This document shows positions 34,622 to 43,294 of a DNA stretch of 64,000 nucleotides, in pieces. A program made the position numbers and the translations under genes. The notes below the pieces were generated by a model that was not told the DNA's origin, ran no database searches, and saw only the letters and a program-made list of their open reading frames with translations. This stretch comes from DATDIC01 sp963777625 (GTDB lineage Bacteria; Pseudomonadota; Alphaproteobacteria; Acetobacterales; Acetobacteraceae). Positions within the stretch are counted from its first letter, which is position 1. Every line of letters begins with the position of its first letter. The DNA lies in assembly GCA_963777625.1 (NCBI GenBank), contig CAVZRO010000006.1, forward strand, positions 62,001 to 126,000, read 5' to 3'.

Positions 34622-35013
34622 TGCGAATCTCCGGTTGGATGAAACCATCGGGCTGCTCGCGGACGGATGATGCGATCCCTGATCATGTCCATGTCCTTGC
34701 CGTCCCACCGCAAACCGGCAGCCTGCCGGTCCCGGAGCCGGGCGGCAAACATCAGCGTGAGAGTCCGCTCACCGGCACCATCGTCTTCGACCGCGAAGAT
34801 AACAAAGCAGTCATCGATTGCAGCGTTGTAGAATGGAATGCCCATGTATGTGTCGAATGTCATCCATCGCAGATGGTTGTCCTTGCCACTGACCACTCGT
34901 TCGAAGAAACGGATGAACTCCAGCACGCGCCGGTCGCCTACCCGCTCCAGCTCCACCGCGGCGTCGCAGCCGGTGCCGTCTTCATACGCCGTATAGACGC
35001 CAGCACCGTCCAT
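34618..35013 (-). CDS. Small protein upstream of the XRE regulator, possible toxin
   Basis: A 131-residue protein: YTAYEDGTGCDAAVELERVGDRRVLEFIRFFERV, then LRWMTFDTYMGIPFYNAAIDDCFVIFAVEDDGAGERTLTLMFAARLRD. The strand pattern of the second half recalls the RelE/HigB core (a chain of strands ending in a statement like VIFAVED), but no diagnostic residue set is certain. Position and the GTGA overlap with an XRE gene make a toxin role the best guess. It starts about 100 bases from the divergent FAD oxidoreductase gene. Confidence 0.5.
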   Translation of the reverse strand: MDGAGVYTAYEDGTGCDAAVELERVGDRRVLEFIRFFERVVSGKDNHLRWMTFDTYMGIPFYNAAIDDCFVIFAVEDDGAGERTLTLMFAARLRDRQAAGLRWDGKDMDMIRDRIIRPRAARWFHPTGDSQ

Positions 35014-35111
35014 ATAAGGACTTCCCTATAACCTGTCCAGGGGCCGCTTGCTCGACATTGCGGCGGCCGCATCATCCGGCACTATATCGTCCCCGCGTTC
35101 CCGAACACAGC

Positions 35112-36224
35112 ATGGAACAGCGCATGCGCGTAGCAATCTGTGGGGCCGGCGTGATCGGCGCTGCCATCGCCTATTACCTGAGCCGCCGCGGCGCCGAGGT
35201 GATCGTGCTGGAAAGGCGAGGTGTGGCGTGCGCCGCATCCGGCAAGGCGGGCGGGTTTCTGGCACTGGACTGGTGCCGCGGGAGCGCCCTCGATCCGCTG
35301 GCACGGCGGAGTTTCCTGCTGCATGCGACGCTGCCGGAGGAGATCGGCGCGGACTGGGGGTATCGCCGGGTGGCGACCTATAGCGGATTCGCGATTGGTG
35401 ACGGAAATGGAGCGGTCCGGCGAAACGCCGCTCTGAACTGGGTTTCCCATCGCGTAACCGTTGCCGGACGCATCGGTTCACCCAGGACGACGGCGCTGGT
35501 CGATCCCGGTGCATTCACCGCGGCGATGATGCGCGCCGCGCAGGATCGGGGAGCCGCGCTGCGCCTGGCTCAAGTCACCGGAGTGGCGCGAACGACGGAC
35601 GCATCGGCGGTGACCGGCGTGGATGTTGCCGGAGAGACGATCGCAGCCGATGCGGTTGTGATCGCAATGGGGCCGTGGTCCGTTCTCGCGGCGGCCTGGT
35701 TGCCGCTGCCGCCGGTGTTCGCGGACAAGGGTCACAGCGTACTGTTCCAGACCGGAGCCGATATCCCAGCGGAAGCGCTATTCCTGGAATATCAGGAGGC
35801 AGGCGGTGAGCTGCTGACGCCGGAGGTGTTTCCACGTGCCGACGGTACCACCTATGTGTCGGCGATTTCACGGCGCAGCGCGCTGCCGCTCGACCCCGCC
35901 GACGTGATGCCGGATGCACACGCGATCGACCGGCTTGAAACCATGTGCGTGCAGTTGTCGCCGCTGCTTCACAAGGACAAAATCATCACCCGGCAGGCCT
36001 GCTGCCGTCCGACGACGCCGGACGGGCTGCCGCTGATCGGGCGCATCCCGGGTGTGGAGGGCGGCTATATTGCCACCGGTCACAGCGTGTGGGGCATCCT
36101 CAATGCCCCGGCAACTGGAGAGGCCATGGCCGAGCTGATCCTGGACAATGCGGTGCGTTGCACGGACCTGACAGCGTTCGATCCGGGCCGGCTGCGCGCG
36201 CTCGATCCGGCGCGGCTGCAATGA
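35112..36224 (+). CDS. FAD-dependent oxidoreductase (glycine oxidase/DAO family)
   Basis: A 370-residue DAO-fold enzyme. MRVAICGAGVIGAAIAYYLSRRGAEVIVLERRGVACAASGKAGGFLALDW holds the FAD dinucleotide loop. ALVDPGAFTAAMMRAAQDRGAALRLA is the second DAO motif. The C-terminus reads CCRPTTPDGLPLIGRIPGVEGGYIATGHSVWGILNAPATGEAMAELIL. Substrate is unclear: relatives oxidise amines or amino acids, and eukaryotic FOXRED1-like proteins are close. ATG 35112 (MEQRMRVA) or 35124 are both possible. The stop overlaps the exonuclease gene (ATGA). Confidence 0.82.
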   Translation: MEQRMRVAICGAGVIGAAIAYYLSRRGAEVIVLERRGVACAASGKAGGFLALDWCRGSALDPLARRSFLLHATLPEEIGADWGYRRVATYSGFAIGDGNGAVRRNAALNWVSHRVTVAGRIGSPRTTALVDPGAFTAAMMRAAQDRGAALRLAQVTGVARTTDASAVTGVDVAGETIAADAVVIAMGPWSVLAAAWLPLPPVFADKGHSVLFQTGADIPAEALFLEYQEAGGELLTPEVFPRADGTTYVSAISRRSALPLDPADVMPDAHAIDRLETMCVQLSPLLHKDKIITRQACCRPTTPDGLPLIGRIPGVEGGYIATGHSVWGILNAPATGEAMAELILDNAVRCTDLTAFDPGRLRALDPARLQ

Positions 36225-37099
36225 GTGGCAGGTCGGACAAGCAGGGTCCGTTGCTGGCGATCGATGGTGATTCGTTCGCGCATCGCGCGTACCACGCGCT
36301 GCCGAAATCCATCCGGCGACGCGGCGGCAAGGGCGGCGGCGCGATTGTCGGGTTCGCCAATTTCCTGCTGCGCCTGTACGAAACCGAACAGCCTGGTGCC
36401 GTGCTGGTCGGCTGGGACACGCTGGATGCGCCGACCTATCGTCACAAAGCGTTCGCGCCGTACCAAAGCGGTCGTGAGTTCGATGCGGAGCTGGTGGATC
36501 AGCTTGCGGTGCTTCCGGACTTCGTCGCCGCGTGCGGGTTCGCGGTCGCCAAGTCGGCGGGATACGAGGCGGACGACTTTCTCGCAGCCGCAGTTGCACG
36601 ACAGGAGCAATGCGGCGGGACTACCCTGGTTGCCAGCGGCGATCGCGACGCGTTCCAGCTTGCGTCTCCGGCGACCACGATTCTTCACCCTGTCCGGGCC
36701 GGCGAAATGGCCCGGATCGGCCCGGCCGAGGTGCGCCAACGCTACGACGTGGAACCCGCTCAGGTGCCGGACTTCATCGCGTTGCGCGGGGACCCGTCGG
36801 ACAAGCTGCCGGGCGCTCGGGGGGTGGGGCCGAAAACGGCCGCGGCGTTGCTGCGCAGATACGGAACGCTGGAGGCTGCGCTCGGCGACGGCCAGTTTGC
36901 CGGGCAGGCGGACGCGCTGCGGCTGTTCCGGCGGATTGCCACCATGGATGCGCACGCGCCGTTACCCCCCCTGCCGGACCGGGCGCCAACCTGGTCCATT
37001 GCTGCCGCGCTGGCGCGGGATTGGGACTTGACGCGGCTGGCGGACCGGCTGGACCAGGCCGAGGCGACAACCCGCGATGGCCCGAACGGCGGCCGGTAG
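36221..37099 (+). CDS. 5'-3' exonuclease (Pol I N-terminal type)
   Basis: A 292-residue stand-alone flap-type nuclease: LLAIDGDSFAHRAYHALPKSIRR (metal-binding aspartate at the start), GWDTLDAPTYRHKAFAPYQSGRE, GYEADDFLAAAVARQEQCGGTTLVASGDRDAFQL (acidic metal site), and the helix-hairpin-helix DKLPGARGVGPKTAAALLRRYGTLEAAL. Homologous to the 5' nuclease domain of DNA polymerase I, without a polymerase part. Likely in primer or flap removal and repair. Coupled to the oxidoreductase gene by a four-base overlap, which is probably transcriptional convenience rather than shared function. Confidence 0.88.
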   Translation: MSGRSDKQGPLLAIDGDSFAHRAYHALPKSIRRRGGKGGGAIVGFANFLLRLYETEQPGAVLVGWDTLDAPTYRHKAFAPYQSGREFDAELVDQLAVLPDFVAACGFAVAKSAGYEADDFLAAAVARQEQCGGTTLVASGDRDAFQLASPATTILHPVRAGEMARIGPAEVRQRYDVEPAQVPDFIALRGDPSDKLPGARGVGPKTAAALLRRYGTLEAALGDGQFAGQADALRLFRRIATMDAHAPLPPLPDRAPTWSIAAALARDWDLTRLADRLDQAEATTRDGPNGGR

Positions 37100-37159
37100 A
37101 AGAACGGCGAATAATACGTTAGTGTCCCGGTTCGCTTTCAACAGCACCTTGGGGGATCA

Positions 37160-37759
37160 ATGTCCGATCTCGTCACCATTCCGGCCCGACGTGGCAAGGC
37201 AGCGTTCGTGGCAGCCGGCCAGACGATCCGGGTGATCAATACGCACGGCGAACAGGTCATCGATACCTGGGCGTTCAATCGCCACGATCTGCATGAGTTC
37301 ATGTCGATGGAGCACACCCGCGCCGCGCTCTGCCGGCTTATGCCGATTGCCGGCGACGCGCTGCACAGCAATCATCGCCGGCCAATCCTGACGCTGACGG
37401 AGGATACCTCCGGCGGCATCCACGACACACTGATCGCGGCCTGCGATCGCTACCGCTACATCGGCCTCGGGGCCGGCGAGCACCACGACAACTGCACCGA
37501 CAACCTCGCGCACGCGCTGGCTGAGCTGGGCGTTACGCCACCGGAGACGCCAAGTCCGCTCAACCTCTTCATGAACATCCCCTGGACACCGAAGGGCGAG
37601 CTGTCCTTCGACCCTCCGGTCTCCACCCCCGGCTGCCACGTGGCATTGCGTGCCGAGATGGACCTTATCATTGCGTTTTCCGCCTGCCCACAGGACATCC
37701 TGACCATCAATGGCATCGGCCGACGCCCGACCGAGGCGCATTTCGCTATCCTGACGTGA
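37160..37759 (+). CDS. DUF1989 (urea carboxylase-associated) family protein
   Basis: A 199-residue protein: TIPARRGKAAFVAAGQTIRVINTHGEQVIDTWAFN, then EFMSMEHTRAAL, LHSNHRRPILTLTEDTSGGIHDTLIAACDRYRY, HHDNCTDNLAHALAE, LNLFMNIPWTPKGELSFDPPVSTPGCHVALRAEMDLIIAFSACPQD. This is DUF1989, associated with urea carboxylase and aminomethyl metabolism; conserved Cys and His residues suggest a metal site. GGGGGA lies upstream of the ATG. Recent work links the family to nitrogen compounds, but the exact substrate here is unknown. Confidence 0.85.
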   Translation: MSDLVTIPARRGKAAFVAAGQTIRVINTHGEQVIDTWAFNRHDLHEFMSMEHTRAALCRLMPIAGDALHSNHRRPILTLTEDTSGGIHDTLIAACDRYRYIGLGAGEHHDNCTDNLAHALAELGVTPPETPSPLNLFMNIPWTPKGELSFDPPVSTPGCHVALRAEMDLIIAFSACPQDILTINGIGRRPTEAHFAILT

Positions 37760-37799
37760 AGCGGCTACGCTGTCGTGACGCATTGCAGATGAGGGCACC

Positions 37800-39245
37800 G
37801 TGATCCGTACCGGCGAGCAGTACCGTGATTCGATCCGTGACGGCCGGAGGGTCTGGATCGATGGGGAACGGGTGGCGGATGTTACCCGGCATGGGATGTT
37901 CAAACCGCTCGTCGATATTCGCGCGCGCATCTACGATATGGCTCACGAGGATCGGTTTCGTCCGATCATGACCTATGCGGACGAGCAGGGTCACGTGAAT
38001 GCGCTCGCCAACCGTTTGCCGGTGACCCAGCAGGACTGGCACGACAAGCGCCGCGCGGTGGAAACGGTGCTGGACGAGATCGGCGGCGTGGTGACGCGGG
38101 TCGGCGACGAGACTGTCGGCGAGGTGTGGTCGCTGTACGATGGCCAGGACGTGCTGAACGAGGCGAACCCGCGCTTTGCGGAGAATATTCGGCGGCATGT
38201 GCAACTGGTGATCGAGCGGGATCCGTTCCATGTGTCAGCGAACACCGATCCCAAGGGCGACCGGTCGAAGCGCCCGCAGGAGCAGGATCCCGACATGCTG
38301 CTGCACGTGGTGAAGGAGACCGATGCGGGCATCATCGTGCGTGGGGCCAAATACGAAACCGCGGCGGCGTATGCGAACCAAGCGTTTACCAAGCCCACCA
38401 TCGCCAACTGGGGCGATGCGGAATTGTCGGACTACGCGGTGGGATTCATCTGTGACTTTGGATCACCCAATCTGAAATTCATCTGCCGCACGGGCTTTGC
38501 CGGGCGCGCGCCGGCGGAAGATTATCCGCTCTCCAGCCGGTTCGACGAGGTCGATGCGCTGGTGGTGTTCGACGACGTGCTGATCCCGTGGGAGAACGTG
38601 CTGTTCTACCGGCACACGCGCGCGGCTAGCTTCATTCGCGCTACGTTGCATCGCTACAGCGCGTTTGCCTTCGTGCTGCGCATCCTGCGCAGCGCCGACC
38701 TGATGATCGGTGCCGCGCTGTTCAATGCGCGCCAGACCGGGCTGGAGAGGCAGCAGGCGGTGCAGGAGAAGCTGGCCACGCTGGCCTGCTACAGAGAGGG
38801 GATCAACGCGCATCTGATCGCGGCGATCGCCACGGCCCAGAAGAGCCCAGCGGGGCTGCTGATGCCGAACCAGTCGCTGCTGTTCACCGGGCGGGTGCTG
38901 GCGTGTTCTCAGTTGCATCACATGATGCATATCGCGCGCGAGCTGTGCGGCGGGCAGATCTGCGTCACGCCGGATTTCGCCACGTTTCAGAATGACGAGG
39001 CGGGTGCATGGCTGCGGAAGTACTATACGGTGAACGAGCGATGGGCGGCGGAGGATCGGAGAAAACTGCTGGCGTTCGCGCGGGACCTGCTGAATTCGGA
39101 TTATGCCGGGCATCGGCTGACGTTCCAGTTGTTTGCTCAGTCGCCGCCGTACGCGCACCTCGCGGCGGTGTGGCGCAACTTTGACTGGGATTCGCCGCTC
39201 GACATGGTCCGCCACTCCGCTGGGCTGTCGCAGGACGTGCTGTGA
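37800..39245 (+). CDS. HpaB-like flavin-dependent monooxygenase/dehydratase
   Basis: A 481-residue protein of the HpaB / PvcC / 4-hydroxybutyryl-CoA dehydratase superfamily: MIRTGEQYRDSIRDGRRVWIDGERV, THPAF-like GMFKPLVDIRARIYDM, HVSANTDPKGDRSKRPQEQDPDMLLHVVKETDAGIIVRGAKYETAAAYANQAF, VFDDVLIPWENVLFYRH and RELCGGQICVTPDFATFQN. Family members hydroxylate phenols with FADH2 from a separate reductase; no HpaC-type reductase lies nearby. The substrate is probably aromatic but cannot be named. DUF1989 lies 40 bases upstream, likely in the same transcript. Confidence 0.85.
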   Translation: MIRTGEQYRDSIRDGRRVWIDGERVADVTRHGMFKPLVDIRARIYDMAHEDRFRPIMTYADEQGHVNALANRLPVTQQDWHDKRRAVETVLDEIGGVVTRVGDETVGEVWSLYDGQDVLNEANPRFAENIRRHVQLVIERDPFHVSANTDPKGDRSKRPQEQDPDMLLHVVKETDAGIIVRGAKYETAAAYANQAFTKPTIANWGDAELSDYAVGFICDFGSPNLKFICRTGFAGRAPAEDYPLSSRFDEVDALVVFDDVLIPWENVLFYRHTRAASFIRATLHRYSAFAFVLRILRSADLMIGAALFNARQTGLERQQAVQEKLATLACYREGINAHLIAAIATAQKSPAGLLMPNQSLLFTGRVLACSQLHHMMHIARELCGGQICVTPDFATFQNDEAGAWLRKYYTVNERWAAEDRRKLLAFARDLLNSDYAGHRLTFQLFAQSPPYAHLAAVWRNFDWDSPLDMVRHSAGLSQDVL

Positions 39246-39285
39246 TACCAACGGTCGCCGGCGAGGCCATAGGAAGGCTTGCCGG

Positions 39286-40398
39286 TCATCTACTGAGCTC
39301 GCGGCCAGACGCTCCCAGGTAGCGGTAAAGCACTTCGTTCCACCAATCGCTTTCGACGCTCGCCAGCAGGGTGATGTTGAGCGGGACGCGCAGGGCACTG
39401 TTCTTCCGCAGGGCGATCGCGTAATTCTGCGGATCGAACGTGATGCCGAGCACCTGCAAGCCCGAGAAGTTCTGCCTGACGGTCCAGGTGAGCAGCGGAC
39501 GATCATAAACGAACGCATCGATGGTCCCGGTCTCGACGGCCTTCAGTCCGGCTGAAGGATCGGGAAACAGGCGGTGCGTGATCCTTTCATGATCCAGAAA
39601 ATCCACCGACGAGGAGCCGTCGACAACGCCGACCCGCAAAGACCGCAGATCGTCCACATTGCGGACCAGACCTTGCAGTTGATGCGTGGTGATCGCCGAG
39701 GTGATACCCGCCGTGAATATGGCGAGGACAATGATCGATGTGATCATCCAGACGACTGCCACCAGCCTGCCAGGAAGCGAAGCGGGGCCTCCCTGTGCCG
39801 CACCGGCCTGCGTCATCGCCACGGCGGACCACCAGATACCCGACGTCAGTCCTTTGGCCGGATGGCCGGCAAAATGATCGTTCTGATGCCGTTCGAAGAT
39901 CCAGATCAAAATGCCGACCAGGAGCGCGATCGCCAGCAGGACCACGATCGCTTCCACAAAGCTGAATGATTTGAAGCTGCGTACCAGTGGCAGCCAGGTT
40001 TCGAGTCCGCCGCGTACCGCCACGCCGAGTCCGGTCGCGTAAAAAGGTTGCGTGAAATCGGTGTCGCGAGCACGTGCCGCATTGACCGTAATAGCTGCAA
40101 CCGAGACGTCGGCGGTGCCTTTTGTCGTCGCGTCGAGCAGGTCCTGGACGGTCGGAAATTCAACGAACCGATAGCGCAGATGCAGCTCCGCGGCGACGTG
40201 GCGCCACAGATCGATGCTGATGCCCTGCCAGGAGCCATCGGGCGATTTCATTGCGAATGGCGGAGCTTCCTTTGTGGCGACCACCAGCTCCTGCTGGGAA
40301 AGCGGTTGCGCCGCATCCATGGTTGGAATTGCAAGCGGCGCAGGTGCCGCAGCCGCGCAAAGCAGCGGCAGCACACCAAGGAGTATCAGAGCGCGCAA
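39286..40398 (-). CDS. Prokaryotic glutamate-receptor-like ligand-gated channel
   Basis: A 370-residue protein. A signal peptide (LILLGVLPLLCAAAAPAP) leads into a family 3 binding lobe (ELVVATKEAPPFAMKSPDGSWQGISIDLWRHVAAEL), split by a membrane block: TM1 about 148-167 and the pore region GIWWSAVAMTQAGAAQGGP (187-205), then TM2 about 211-236 (LVAVVWMITSIIVLAIFTAGI), before the second lobe (LRVGVVDGSSSVDFL). That is the GluR0 layout: binding domain plus inverted potassium-channel pore. The usual TVGYG selectivity filter is replaced by TQAGAA, so potassium selectivity is doubtful. Confidence 0.85.
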   Translation of the reverse strand: MRALILLGVLPLLCAAAAPAPLAIPTMDAAQPLSQQELVVATKEAPPFAMKSPDGSWQGISIDLWRHVAAELHLRYRFVEFPTVQDLLDATTKGTADVSVAAITVNAARARDTDFTQPFYATGLGVAVRGGLETWLPLVRSFKSFSFVEAIVVLLAIALLVGILIWIFERHQNDHFAGHPAKGLTSGIWWSAVAMTQAGAAQGGPASLPGRLVAVVWMITSIIVLAIFTAGITSAITTHQLQGLVRNVDDLRSLRVGVVDGSSSVDFLDHERITHRLFPDPSAGLKAVETGTIDAFVYDRPLLTWTVRQNFSGLQVLGITFDPQNYAIALRKNSALRVPLNITLLASVESDWWNEVLYRYLGASGRELSR

Positions 40399-40426
40399 TA
40401 GCGGGTCTGCTCCCGATCGGCTTCAA

Positions 40427-41998
40427 TCAGCCCTGCGCGATCGCGGCCGACCAGGGGGAGGACCAATCGCTGATTCCCGTCCGCGATCCGTCCGCGTTCT
40501 GCTGGATCAGGTTCGGGCAGGCGAAATTGATCGGCATCACCCCGTGCTCCACGATCTCCGTGGGGCCATCGGCTTCCAGCGCATGGATAATCGCGGCCGG
40601 CATTCGCCGATCGACGGTGACCGAATCGGGGCCCGATACGTCAATCCGGGGATGGTGCTGGGCATCCGACAGCGACATGCCGAAATCCGCCGCGCAGGTC
40701 AGCGTCTGGAACACCGAGGCCAGAATCCGCCGGCCGCCCGAAGCCCCGGCAGCGATCCATGGCCGGTCGCCATCCTTCAGAATCACCGGCAGCATGTTGG
40801 TCAGCGGGCGTTTGCCGGGCGCGATCGAGTTGGGCTGATCCGGCCGCGGGTCGAACCACATGACGCCGTTGTTCAACAGCACGCCGGAGGTCGGCAGTAC
40901 GACCCGGCTGCCCATTGATGAAAGCAAGGTGGTTGTCAACGCAACCATCGTGCCCTCCGCGTCGCACACCGTCAGATGCGTGGTGCACGTCTCGGCGGCT
41001 TTCGTTTCGGCATCGCCCAGGCCGGCGAGCCGCTCCGCGTATGCTGCCTTCATCGCCCGCGCCAGCGCCACGTACCATTCCGGCGACGGCGTTGCGCCAT
41101 AAGGCGCCTCCGCCATGCGGTCCAGCACGCGCATCAGCGTGGGCGCGGCGGTCAGCCCGCCGGTGAGCTGCAAGGTTCGGCCGCGCCACGCCACCTCGGT
41201 GGCCGGGCGCGTGCGGGCCTCGCACTGGCGCAGATCCTCGGCCGACAGCACGCCGCCCATCGCCTTCACATCCGCGGCGATGCTGGCGGCCACGTCGCCC
41301 TGGTAAAAGTCGCGCAGCCCGGCATGGGCAAGTCGCTCCAGCGTGTCCGGCAGGTTGCCGAGACGGAAGAAGCCGGGCGTTCCCTGATACGGCGCGATCG
41401 GCGGCAGCCCGTCCGGCAGATAGATGCGCGCGCTTTCCGGATAGCGCCGCAGGACGGACGCCGAGGACGCCACCTTGATCGTGGTGAACCAGTCGGCCGG
41501 CAGGCCGCGCTTCGCCAGCGCGATGGCCGGGGCGATAACATCGGCCAGCGGCAGCTTGCCCCAGCGCTCGTGCATGAGCGCATAGCCGGCCGTGGAGGAC
41601 GGAACGGCGAAGGAAAGCGGGCCGTGGATATTGGTATCGCCTTCAACCTCCGGCCAGGCGAACAAATCCTGCTTCATGCGCCCGGTCAGCTTGAACGCCG
41701 AGGGCTTCACGCCGCGCGGCGCCACCGGACCGAAATCCACCACATCCGCGCGGCTCTGCCCGGCGCGGTGGATCAGCGCGAAACCGATGCCGCCGAGGCC
41801 CGAGTTCCACGGCTCCACGGTCGCCAGCGCCAGCGCCATCGCCACCGCCGCATCGATCGCGTTACCGCCGGCGTCCAGTACCGCGACGCCGGCCCGTGCC
41901 GCGCTGTTGGCCTGCGAGGCGACGATTCCGCGCCGGCCGGTCGCGGCCGGCTTGCTGAGTTGCCAGTTCTGCGTGACATGGGATGGCGTGAACTGCAT
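40427..41998 (-). CDS. Gamma-glutamyltransferase family protein
   Basis: A 523-residue Ntn-hydrolase precursor. IVASQANSAARAGVAVLDAGGNAIDAAVAMALALATVEPWNSGLGGIGF opens the large subunit. The autocleavage and nucleophile site is TTHLTVCDAEGTMVALTTTLLSSMGS, where the first threonine of the TTHLTV becomes the new N-terminus of the small subunit. GKRPLTNMLPVILKDG and GASGGRRILASV follow. The family transfers or hydrolyses gamma-glutamyl groups, as in glutathione. No signal peptide is visible, unlike the periplasmic GGTs, so a cytoplasmic role on a gamma-glutamyl intermediate is possible. Confidence 0.88.
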   Translation of the reverse strand: MQFTPSHVTQNWQLSKPAATGRRGIVASQANSAARAGVAVLDAGGNAIDAAVAMALALATVEPWNSGLGGIGFALIHRAGQSRADVVDFGPVAPRGVKPSAFKLTGRMKQDLFAWPEVEGDTNIHGPLSFAVPSSTAGYALMHERWGKLPLADVIAPAIALAKRGLPADWFTTIKVASSASVLRRYPESARIYLPDGLPPIAPYQGTPGFFRLGNLPDTLERLAHAGLRDFYQGDVAASIAADVKAMGGVLSAEDLRQCEARTRPATEVAWRGRTLQLTGGLTAAPTLMRVLDRMAEAPYGATPSPEWYVALARAMKAAYAERLAGLGDAETKAAETCTTHLTVCDAEGTMVALTTTLLSSMGSRVVLPTSGVLLNNGVMWFDPRPDQPNSIAPGKRPLTNMLPVILKDGDRPWIAAGASGGRRILASVFQTLTCAADFGMSLSDAQHHPRIDVSGPDSVTVDRRMPAAIIHALEADGPTEIVEHGVMPINFACPNLIQQNADGSRTGISDWSSPWSAAIAQG

Positions 41999-42064
41999 CG
42001 GGCGCTCCTCAGGCTGGGGTCGGCATGGTCGGCCGGGGCGGCTGCGATGGCAAGGCGGTTGCAG

Positions 42065-42166
42065 CCTGAAGCACGATCGCTTCAGGATGAAGCGCTCATG
42101 CTTTAGATTCTTCGTCTGAGAGCGTGATTCGCGCTTTCCAACGGTTCCGCCTCAACCGATCATGCT
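42065..42166. repeat. Composite intergenic hairpin element
   Basis: The left end CCTGAAGC (42065-42072) pairs with GCTTCAGG (42079-42086) as a perfect 8-bp hairpin. The outer arms AGCACGATCG (42070-42079) and CGATCATGCT (42157-42166) are an inverted repeat with one mismatch. A weaker AGCG...CGCT hairpin lies inside. The element fills the gap between the ABC permease stop and the gamma-glutamyltransferase start. The wording GATCATGCTCTAA is like intergenic repeats common in alphaproteobacteria. It may terminate the exporter operon. Confidence 0.65.
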
Positions 42167-43294
42167 CTAATCCAGCGTTTCGCGGAACGACAGCATCGCA
42201 ACCGTACCGGCGACCACTGCGAAAAGGGCGATCGGCCACACGTCCGGCAGGATGGCGTGCAGGCCGTTGCCCTTCAGCAGAATTCCGCGGGTGATGCGGA
42301 TCACATGGGTCAGCGGCCAGGCTTCGCCGATCGCGCGCGCCCAGATCGGCATTCCCTGGAACGGATACAGGAAGCCGGACAGCATGAACGAGGGAAGCAG
42401 GGCGAACTGCGCCAACTGCTGCGCCTGCATCTGGGTGCGCGCAACGGTCGAAATGGTAAACCCGAGCGCCAAGTTGCTGGCGATGAACAGCCCGAGCACC
42501 AGCAGCAGAAGCAGCACTGATCCGTGCACCGGAATACCGAACACGATGATCGACATCCCCAGGATCAGCAGCACCTGGATATACCCCAGGCCCACATAGG
42601 GAATGATCTTGCCCAGCATCACCTCCAGCGGGCGCACCGGCATCGACAGCAGATTCTCCATCGTGCCGGCCTCGCGCTCCTTGGTGATGGACAGCGCGGT
42701 GATGATCAGCGTCGAGAAGGTCAGGATGATGCCGATCAGCCCGGGAACCACGTTCAACGCGGTGATCGCCTCTGGATTGTAGCGCGCGTGCAGCACCACC
42801 TGGAACGGCGGAGCCGCAGTCTGCGATTGCAGGTTCGGCGGCAGCTCGCGTGCCAGCACATTGGTGTTCAAGGCCGCCACGGCCGCCGAGGCGTTGCCGA
42901 TCGCCGTGGGGTCGGTGGCATCCGCATCCATCAGGATCGAGGGATGCTCGCCGCGGTCCACGTCGCGCGAGAATCCCGGCGGGATGTTCAGCACGAACAG
43001 CACATCCCCCTGCGCCAGCGCCTGTTCGGCTTCGCGTTCGGTGGCGAACGGCCGCAGGTCGAAATAGCCGGTATTGACCAGCGCGGCCTCGATCGCCCGC
43101 GTATAGTTGGAATGATCGGCGCTCAGCACGCCGGTCGGCAGATGCCGCGGGTTGGCATTCAGCGCGTAGCCGAACAGGAACAACTGGATCAGCGGCAGGG
43201 CAACGGTCAGCGCCACGGTCGCGCGGTCGCGGCGCATCTGCGTCCACTCCTTGCGCAGCACCGCGAACATGCGGGCGAAGGAAAAGCCTCTCAT
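42167..43294 (-). CDS. ABC-2 type exporter permease (YbhR/YhhJ-like)
   Basis: A 375-residue permease: N-terminal RMFAVLRKEWTQMRRDRATVALTVALPLIQLFLFGYALN, a large extracytoplasmic domain to about 170, then five helices including PGLIGIILTFSTLIITALSITKEREAGTMENLLSMPVRPLEVMLGK and a C-terminal block ending AIGEAWPLTHVIRITRGILLKG. Forms an efflux complex with the ATPase (stop/start overlap ATGA) and the HlyD protein. Substrate is unknown; YbhFSR-type pumps export drugs or small hydrophobic compounds. Confidence 0.9.
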   Translation of the reverse strand: MRGFSFARMFAVLRKEWTQMRRDRATVALTVALPLIQLFLFGYALNANPRHLPTGVLSADHSNYTRAIEAALVNTGYFDLRPFATEREAEQALAQGDVLFVLNIPPGFSRDVDRGEHPSILMDADATDPTAIGNASAAVAALNTNVLARELPPNLQSQTAAPPFQVVLHARYNPEAITALNVVPGLIGIILTFSTLIITALSITKEREAGTMENLLSMPVRPLEVMLGKIIPYVGLGYIQVLLILGMSIIVFGIPVHGSVLLLLLVLGLFIASNLALGFTISTVARTQMQAQQLAQFALLPSFMLSGFLYPFQGMPIWARAIGEAWPLTHVIRITRGILLKGNGLHAILPDVWPIALFAVVAGTVAMLSFRETLD

